Source: Acidobacteriota bacterium
GTDB lineage: Bacteria > Acidobacteriota > Terriglobia > Acidiferrales > UBA7541
Direction of reading: 5' to 3'
Assembly (NCBI GenBank): GCA_003161195.1
Contig: PMOV01000304.1
Span: 2,135-12,960, forward strand
DNA: 10,826 bases
Shown one piece after another: positions 5,926-10,826 of the stretch. Both the position numbers and the translations under genes were made by a program. Every line of letters begins with the position of its first letter. The first letter of the stretch is position 1. Under the pieces are notes generated by a model. It was not told the DNA's origin. It was given only the letters and a program-made list of their open reading frames with translations, and ran no database searches.

Positions 5926-7058
5926 CTCTCTGGGCCGCGGCGATTGTTTTTACGCTCGCGGTGTCCGCATTCGCCATTCGCGGCTGGATATCCTCGCGCG
6001 AAGGTAGCGCCGAAGAAATGCTCGCTCTCCTGCTCCGCGATATGCCTGCGGATTCGAGCGCGGTTCTCTACGTCGATGTTGCGGAAGTTCGGCAAGCCCC
6101 TTTCGCGCAAAAACTCTTTGCCTGGGCTCCGCAGCCGCAAGCCGACGCCGACTATGGGCGCTTCGTGCAAGAGACGGGCTTTGAGTACGAGCGCGACTTG
6201 CGGCGCATCGCGTTCTCGGCCGCACAGCGCGGCTTGCAACCTATCTGGTTCGCGCTATGCGATGGAAATTTCAACCAAAAGAAAATCGCGGCATACTTTG
6301 CCAAAAACGGCGCGTTGCAGCGGCGCGGCGAGTACGATGTCTATTCGATTCCCACGAATACGACCGGCGCGCAACCTTCCAGCAGCGGCACTCCCTCTAA
6401 TTCATCGCCTGTTAATACATCGAATGCCCCGCCGCACATTTCCCTGACGTTTCTGCGTTCCGGACGCATCGCGGCCACCAACGATGCCGACGTGAGTGCC
6501 TATCTCGAACAAAAAAGTCCCGCCCCCGATCCCGCGCAATGGCAAACGCGGTTCACGAGGCTCGCCGGTTCGCCGATTTTTGTCGTCGTGCGGCGAGATT
6601 TCGCATCGGTGAGTTCACTCGACACGCCCGCAATCAAAAGCTTTGAGTCGCCTCAGCTCACCGCGCTCCTCGGTCAATTGTCTTGGATCACCGTCGCAGC
6701 CCAGCCGGATAAAGATTCCCTGCGTCTGGTGGCCGAGGGCGAAAGCCCAGTCGATATGGTCGCCCGCCAACTGGCCGACATGCTGAACGGAATCGTGCTC
6801 CTCGCGCGGCTTGGCCTGAACGCCCCCAAAACCCGCCAGCAACTCGACCCACGAGCCCGGGAAGCGTATCTCGAGCTCCTCAAGACCGCCGCCATTGACC
6901 AGGTGGACCGTCAGGAAACCAAAGCTGTGCGTGTTGCGCTGGAGATAAACCCAAATTTTTTGGCCGTGGCAAATTTACCCAGTTCTGCTCCAGCCCCGCC
7001 CCAGATGGCGCCTTCTCCGGCCTCGGCTACCCCAGCCCACCAACACAAAGCGAAATAA
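5886..7058 (+). CDS. Unrecognised membrane-anchored or exported protein
   Basis: A 390-residue product from ATG 5886; 5907 (383 residues) and 5814 (414 residues) are alternative starts, and none has a convincing ribosome binding site. A basic N-terminus (MKIVSRPMKPIPKT) leads into a hydrophobic segment (about 15-31) ending AFA, so it is either a cleaved signal peptide or a membrane anchor. The exported part begins with a predicted soluble domain containing DMPADSSAVLYVDVAEVRQA. That pattern loosely recalls DUF3352-type proteins, but I cannot confirm membership. A Ser/Thr/Asn/Pro-rich linker follows (about 161-185), then a second domain, and the last 25 residues are Pro/Ala-rich. No catalytic motif is visible. 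The gene stands alone: divergent from the tRNA operon and convergent with the M23 peptidase gene. Codon use looks like the neighbours. Confidence 0.75.
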   Translation: MKIVSRPMKPIPKTLWAAAIVFTLAVSAFAIRGWISSREGSAEEMLALLLRDMPADSSAVLYVDVAEVRQAPFAQKLFAWAPQPQADADYGRFVQETGFEYERDLRRIAFSAAQRGLQPIWFALCDGNFNQKKIAAYFAKNGALQRRGEYDVYSIPTNTTGAQPSSSGTPSNSSPVNTSNAPPHISLTFLRSGRIAATNDADVSAYLEQKSPAPDPAQWQTRFTRLAGSPIFVVVRRDFASVSSLDTPAIKSFESPQLTALLGQLSWITVAAQPDKDSLRLVAEGESPVDMVARQLADMLNGIVLLARLGLNAPKTRQQLDPRAREAYLELLKTAAIDQVDRQETKAVRVALEINPNFLAVANLPSSAPAPPQMAPSPASATPAHQHKAK

Positions 7059-7118
7059 CGGCCAGCAACGCCCAAAAACCGGTGACCCTGATTTTGCTGC
7101 TTAGAGGTTGTTGAGTCC

Positions 7119-7136
7119 CCGCGGGAACTGCCGCGG
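7119..7136. other. GC hairpin between convergent genes
   Basis: CCGCGG occurs twice, flanking a 6-base spacer, and gives a 6-bp all-GC stem in the 102-base gap between two convergent genes. No T-tract follows on either strand, so it is not a canonical intrinsic terminator. It may still act as a 3' end stabiliser for either message. Because each hexamer is itself a palindrome, chance is a fair alternative. Confidence 0.3.
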
Positions 7137-7160
7137 AGATGTGGAAGATACCCTGCCGCG

Positions 7161-8048
7161 CTAGTCGCCGGCCGGCGTAGCCTTCATATAGCGCCACGGA
7201 TTCACTGGCGCGTTGTTCATACGCACTTCATAGTGCACGTGCGGACCAGTCGAGCGCCCGCTGATACCCGTATACCCGATCACTTCGCCGCGCTTAACCC
7301 GCGCTCCAGCTACCGCCGAAAACGCCGACAGGTGCGCATACCAGGTCGTGATGCCGAATCCGTGATCAATCACCACCAACCGCCCATAACCGGCATGATC
7401 GTCCGCAACGGTTATAATGCCGTCCGCCGTCGCATGCACTGGCGCCCCATAGTCAGAAGCCACATCCACGCCCGTGTGAAACGCGCCTTCCCCGCTAAAC
7501 GGGTCCAACCGCTCGCCAAAACTATCCGTTATATGACCCATTACCGGCCAGATGGAGGGCGTATACGTCGAATCCGCAAAGCTCATCCCCGGCATCAGCC
7601 GCAACCCGCCAGTCGAAATCGCGATCACCGCCGCGTTCCGTTTCAGGAACGTGTACTGCTCCACGCTGCGGTCAAACGCATCCTGCGAACTGACCGGATC
7701 GTCGCTCTCGTCAAACGCCGCCGGATGGTAGCGCAGCACGCCATACGTCATGGCTACTTCGGTCGCCAGCGATTGCAGCGAATCCAGCCGCTGGTTGGTG
7801 TCCTGCACATTGCTCTGCAATTCGCGATACTGCTTCTTCAAGGTTTCCTGGTCGTGCCGCAGGGCGTTGTAGTTGCCCACCTTCCACAACATCCGCGAAT
7901 AAGACCCCACCGCCACCGTCACCGTAATCCCACCGATGATGGCCAGCACCGCCAAAGCGTGCAGCACGTAAGCTGGAATCACCAGCTTTCGCAGCTTGCC
8001 CGGCGTCGAGGCGATAAAAAATGTGTAGCTCTTATCCGTGATGCCCAA
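7161..8048 (-). CDS. M23 (LytM-type) peptidoglycan metallopeptidase, membrane anchored
   Basis: This 295-residue protein has a short basic cytoplasmic N-terminus and one transmembrane helix (about 22-48). A coiled coil follows (about 60-97, rich in Gln, Glu, Lys, Leu), then a C-terminal M23 domain (about 165-288). The zinc and catalytic residues are present: H191 and D195 in HTGVD, H239 in YAHLSAF, and H270/H272 in GPHVHYEV. The enzyme is therefore likely active against peptide crosslinks of peptidoglycan on the outer face of the inner membrane. The domain order resembles coiled-coil LytM proteins such as those linked to cell division or shape, though a specific name is not justified. The start is TTG 8048, supported by a GAGGGGG Shine-Dalgarno 4 bases upstream and an in-frame stop at 8060-8058. 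Confidence 0.92.
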   Translation of the reverse strand: MGITDKSYTFFIASTPGKLRKLVIPAYVLHALAVLAIIGGITVTVAVGSYSRMLWKVGNYNALRHDQETLKKQYRELQSNVQDTNQRLDSLQSLATEVAMTYGVLRYHPAAFDESDDPVSSQDAFDRSVEQYTFLKRNAAVIAISTGGLRLMPGMSFADSTYTPSIWPVMGHITDSFGERLDPFSGEGAFHTGVDVASDYGAPVHATADGIITVADDHAGYGRLVVIDHGFGITTWYAHLSAFSAVAGARVKRGEVIGYTGISGRSTGPHVHYEVRMNNAPVNPWRYMKATPAGD

Positions 8049-8057
8049 CAGGCCCCC

Positions 8058-8175
8058 TCAGGCTTCGGTCTTAACTAGATGTTGGTTTGCGGGTATTTCC
8101 CTGCCCGCGTGAAGAACGACTCCGAAGAACTTCCAGTATACCCGTCCCGCGATGCTCCCTAATACTAATTTCCAT
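8058..8175 (-). pseudogene. Possible remnant of a STAS-domain (anti-anti-sigma) gene
   Basis: Upstream of the peptidase gene, ATG 8175 opens a frame reading MEISIREHRGTGILEV. This resembles the first strand-turn-strand of STAS-domain proteins. The frame then degenerates into RSRSSRGQG. A one-base shift at that point would continue as FGVVLHAGREIPANQHLVKTEA up to the stop at 8060-8058, just at the peptidase ribosome binding site. The ATG has no Shine-Dalgarno and lies inside the spacer of the putative promoter at 8162-8190. The match covers only about 16 residues, so chance resemblance is a real possibility. Confidence 0.18.
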
Positions 8176-8190
8176 ATCTGCTACAGTCAA
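8162..8190 (-). promoter_or_regulatory. Sigma70-type promoter of the M23 peptidase gene
   Basis: On the minus strand TTGACT (8190-8185, five of six consensus positions) is followed after exactly 17 bases by TAGTAT (8167-8162, four of six). Transcription would start near 8155 and give a leader of about 105 bases. The leader has a GCGGG/CCCGC inverted repeat (8091-8110 region) and no convincing reading frame. Confidence 0.55.
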
Positions 8191-8236
8191 CCCTGTATTC
8201 CTGACTTTATGGTTCAGGGGCGGAAAACCTACACTT

Positions 8237-8254
8237 CCTGCACAATCGTACAGG
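8237..8254 (-). terminator. Weak hairpin downstream of the GH3 gene
   Basis: About 50 bases past the GH3 stop, the minus strand reads CCTGTAC GATT GTGCAGG. This is a 7-bp stem (one wobble) with a tetraloop, followed after 9 bases by TTTT. It is the best terminator candidate between GH3 and the peptidase gene, but the T-run is short and displaced. Confidence 0.3.
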
Positions 8255-8305
8255 AGGCAGCGCCGCAGCCATCGCCCTCGCAGAAACGCCGCCTCCATAT
8301 CTAAA

Positions 8306-10660
8306 TCATTGCCACTGAAAGCTCTGCAGCAACCCACCAACGCGCACATCGAACATGCCCGGCTCGACGACGCGCTGGTTCTCCGCCCCTATGAAAGACA
8401 GGTCCTCGCGGTTCAACTCGAACGCTACCCGGTGGCTTTCCCCGGGCTGCAGCAAGATTTTCGCAAAGCGCTTCAAACGCTTTAGCGGCGGCGAGACGCT
8501 CGCGTACCGCTCGTTTAGGTAAAGCTGTACGACTTCCTTGCCGGCACGCTCCCCGTCATTCTTTACCGAGACGGACACCTGGATCTTCCTGTCGCCAGAG
8601 CCCATCGGCGTAACCTGCAAGTCCGAATACGAAAACTTGGTATAGCTCAAGCCAGACCCAAACTCAAATTGCGGCACTTCCATCGGCTGCGGCAACTCTT
8701 CCCCTTCAAACAGTTTGTGGTCATAGGTGAAGAGCCGATCCGACCACCGCGGATAGGTTATCGGCAGTTTCCCGCTGGGGTTTACGTCCCCAAATAAAAT
8801 GTCGGCGATCGCTTCCCCGCCCTCATTCCCGGGGTTATAGGCCATCAATACCGCCCCCGCCCCCTCCACAATCGGCCGGACGATCCGCGGGCGCCCCTCC
8901 GTGAGCACCAGAATCACCGGCTTCTTGGCGGCCATCACCTTTTCTGCCAGCCGTAGCTGCGCTTCTGGCAACATCAAATCGTGAATGTTCCCCGGCGTCT
9001 CCGCATAGGCCCACTCTCCAAGGCACAGCACGACAGCGTCCGCGCTGGCAGCGGCTGCCGCGGCCTTATCGCTATCCTGCTCCTTGTCAAATTCCGCGCC
9101 CTGCACATACGTCACATTCCCGGCGCCAATCTTCTTCTGGATTGCCGCCAGTATCGTTGCGTAGTCCTTCGGATACGCTGACGCCTTGTTCCCCTGCCAC
9201 GTATAGCTCCACCCGTTGTCCAGCGGAATCAACGAGTCCGCATCCGGCCCGGTCACCAGCACATGCGCGGTCTTCGCCAGCGGCAGCACGTGATTCTCAT
9301 TCTTCAGCAAGGTAATGGATTCCCCCGCCGCGTCCCGCGCCGCCTGGCGCGACTCCGGCGAACCCTCCACCACCTTGTTGTCCTCTCCGCGCATCGGGTC
9401 GTCAAATAATCCCAAACGATACTTCAGCGTCAAAATCCGCCGCACCGCCTCATCAATTCGGCTCACCGGCACTTTGCCTTCCTGCACCAGTTGCAGCAAC
9501 AGGTCGCTGAAGCTGTAATCGCTCGGCACCATGCTCATATCCACGCCCGCCATCACGCTGATCCGCGTGGCTTCCTTCTCATCCGCGGCCACGTGGTGAA
9601 TGAACACCAGCTTCTTGATATCCATCCAATCCGAATCCACCACCCCCTGAAAACCCAGTTCATCGCGCAGCACGGTCTTCAGCAAGTATCCGTTGGCGTG
9701 TCCCGGTATCCCGTTCACCTCGCTCGAATTCACCATCACCGTCGCCGCTCCGGCCTTTACTGCCGCGGCGAACTGCGGCAGAAAATATTCACGCAGCACG
9801 GCTTCAGGAATTTCTGCCGGCGACCGGTCCCCACCCGTCTTCGGATAGCTGTAACCAATGTAGTGCTTCAAGCACGAGGCCACATGGAAAGGATTCGATA
9901 TGTCCGTGCCCTCATACCCGCGCACCGTCGCCACACCCATCACCGTCCCCAGATACGTATCCTCGCCCAGCGTCTCAAAGAGCCGCGGCCATAGCGCCTG
10001 CCGCCCCGAATCCAGCACCGGCGAAAACGTCCACGGAATCGCCGCCTTCCTGGTCTCCCCCGCCGCGATCTGGCTACCGCGCAGCATCAACTCCGGATTC
10101 CAGGTGGCCGCCATCCCGAGCGGCTGCGGAAAGAGCGTCCCGCCCATCACATAATTCGGCCCGTGTATCGTGTCGATCCCGTACAGCACCGGAATCTGTA
10201 AACGCGATTTCTTCGCCTCCGCCTGAATCGCCCCGATAATTTCATGCCAGTGCTGCGGCGAAAGCCCTTCGTCTTTCACGTTCAGGATCGCGCCGGCCCC
10301 GTACTCTCCCACCGCCTTGTGCAACTTCTCGGGATTAATGTGGATCCCCTGATCCACGCCATCCGTCACCATCCCAATTTCCAGCTGCGTCATCTGCCCG
10401 ATCTTTTCTTTCAGCGTCATCTGCCCGAGCAGTTTTTCCACCGCGGGAGCAAACGTTTTGCCATCCGGCCCGGCGGGCTTCATGTTCGCCAGCAAAAAGC
10501 TCTGACTGTCCACCACGGAAGGCGTGTCGTCGGCCGCCATCGGCGAAATAGACCCTCCGGCGAGCAACACTAAAATAACGATTATGTAGAGCACAAAGCG
10601 CGGTTTTGGCACAGGGGTCTCCTGCCCGGCATGGTACATCCATCCCCCCATAATTCGCAA
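8306..10660 (-). CDS. Glycoside hydrolase family 3, exported beta-glucosidase-like enzyme
   Basis: A 784-residue enzyme that likely cleaves terminal beta-linked glucose from plant or microbial glucans in the periplasm or outside. An N-terminal hydrophobic stretch (about 22-38, ending near SPMAADD) is an export signal. The GH3 N-terminal barrel (about 70-410) has GIDTIHGPNYVMGGTLFPQP (161-180), a substrate-contact KH in CLKHYIGY (263-270) and the nucleophile motif VVDSDW (D344). The C-terminal sandwich (about 445-640) begins SITLLKNENHVLPL and includes GEWAYAETPGN (548-558), the acid/base region in ExoI-like enzymes. An FnIII-like domain (about 690-775) ends the protein. LKHYIGYSYP, DRSPAEIPEAVLREYFLPQF and MVNSSEVNGIPGHAN resemble Bacteroidetes BoGH3-type glucosidases. 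The TTG start at 10660 has GGAG 5 bases upstream; ATGs at 10651 and 10639 are alternatives. Confidence 0.93.
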   Translation of the reverse strand: MRIMGGWMYHAGQETPVPKPRFVLYIIVILVLLAGGSISPMAADDTPSVVDSQSFLLANMKPAGPDGKTFAPAVEKLLGQMTLKEKIGQMTQLEIGMVTDGVDQGIHINPEKLHKAVGEYGAGAILNVKDEGLSPQHWHEIIGAIQAEAKKSRLQIPVLYGIDTIHGPNYVMGGTLFPQPLGMAATWNPELMLRGSQIAAGETRKAAIPWTFSPVLDSGRQALWPRLFETLGEDTYLGTVMGVATVRGYEGTDISNPFHVASCLKHYIGYSYPKTGGDRSPAEIPEAVLREYFLPQFAAAVKAGAATVMVNSSEVNGIPGHANGYLLKTVLRDELGFQGVVDSDWMDIKKLVFIHHVAADEKEATRISVMAGVDMSMVPSDYSFSDLLLQLVQEGKVPVSRIDEAVRRILTLKYRLGLFDDPMRGEDNKVVEGSPESRQAARDAAGESITLLKNENHVLPLAKTAHVLVTGPDADSLIPLDNGWSYTWQGNKASAYPKDYATILAAIQKKIGAGNVTYVQGAEFDKEQDSDKAAAAAASADAVVLCLGEWAYAETPGNIHDLMLPEAQLRLAEKVMAAKKPVILVLTEGRPRIVRPIVEGAGAVLMAYNPGNEGGEAIADILFGDVNPSGKLPITYPRWSDRLFTYDHKLFEGEELPQPMEVPQFEFGSGLSYTKFSYSDLQVTPMGSGDRKIQVSVSVKNDGERAGKEVVQLYLNERYASVSPPLKRLKRFAKILLQPGESHRVAFELNREDLSFIGAENQRVVEPGMFDVRVGGLLQSFQWQ

Positions 10661-10826
10661 TTTTTCTCCACACCATTTGCGCTATGCATTGTTGACCGCC
10701 TGGCCCGAATCCTTCGCTCTTCGCGAGCACGTCGGTCCGTCAGGTGTCACGGAGGAGTGTGACGCGCGGTCCACCAGCTCAGGTTGTGATTTTACACTCC
10801 GCCTTTGACTCGCCACTCATCACTCG
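10661..10826. other. Upstream region of GH3; hairpin with purine-rich loop
   Basis: No gene is visible in these 166 bases. GTCAC (10746-10750) and GTGAC (10759-10763) form a 5-bp inverted repeat around GGAGGAGT (plus strand). A TAAAAT hexamer on the minus strand near 10792 is five of six to a -10 box but has no good -35 partner. The GH3 promoter may therefore lie here, but I cannot place it. Confidence 0.3.

Noticed and set aside
5634..6239. 201-codon minus-strand frame over the start of the unknown gene
   Set aside because: It overlaps the signal sequence and first domain of the rightward protein, which shows sensible protein composition. The minus frame is Arg-rich and lacks a ribosome binding site.
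7233..8078. 281-codon plus-strand frame
   Set aside because: It mirrors the M23 peptidase, which has intact catalytic residues on the other strand. The Arg/His-rich product is a shadow.

Overview
This window carries the translation and transcription cluster of a bacterial chromosome, followed by three cell-envelope or secreted-protein genes. Everything from about 5530 down to position 1 reads leftward (minus strand). In transcription order it is tRNA-Thr(TGT), tRNA-Tyr(GTA), tRNA-Thr(GGT), tRNA-Gly(TCC), tuf, rpmG, tRNA-Trp(CCA), secE, nusG, rplK, rplA, rplJ and the first 43 codons of rplL, which is cut by the window edge. The layout matches the four-tRNA/tufB unit and the secE-nusG-rplKAJL cluster known from E. 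coli and other bacteria. Here the two units are joined head to tail, and Thr(GGT) and Gly(TCC) are swapped relative to E. coli. A sigma70-type promoter sits just upstream of the first tRNA. No other clear promoter was seen inside the block, so one long transcript may supply four tRNAs, EF-Tu, L33, a fifth tRNA, the translocase subunit SecE, the elongation factor NusG and the L11/L1/L10/L12 stalk proteins.

A 402-base intergenic region (5484-5885) separates this block from a rightward gene for an unrecognised membrane-anchored or exported protein (5886-7058). That gene converges on a leftward M23 (LytM-type) metallopeptidase with an N-terminal membrane anchor and coiled coil (7161-8048). The last gene, also leftward, is a large exported glycoside hydrolase family 3 enzyme (8306-10660). 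The right edge (10661-10826) shows no gene.

The organism is a moderately GC-rich, Gram-negative-like bacterium. The four-cysteine L33, the single-span SecE, the EF-Tu variant, a BoGH3-like secreted glycosidase and TTG starts would suit an Acidobacteriota member (Koribacter or Solibacter type). That placement is inference from memory, not from a search.

The genes are ordinary. The less ordinary part is structure in the spacers: two long tRNA spacers able to pair with each other around tRNA-Tyr, a pair of related hairpins with a compensatory change, a GNRA-capped stem just after tRNA-Tyr, a terminator-like hairpin directly behind tuf, and a hairpin that presents the rplL Shine-Dalgarno sequence in its loop. 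No mobile element, CRISPR array or clear novel multi-gene system was seen.
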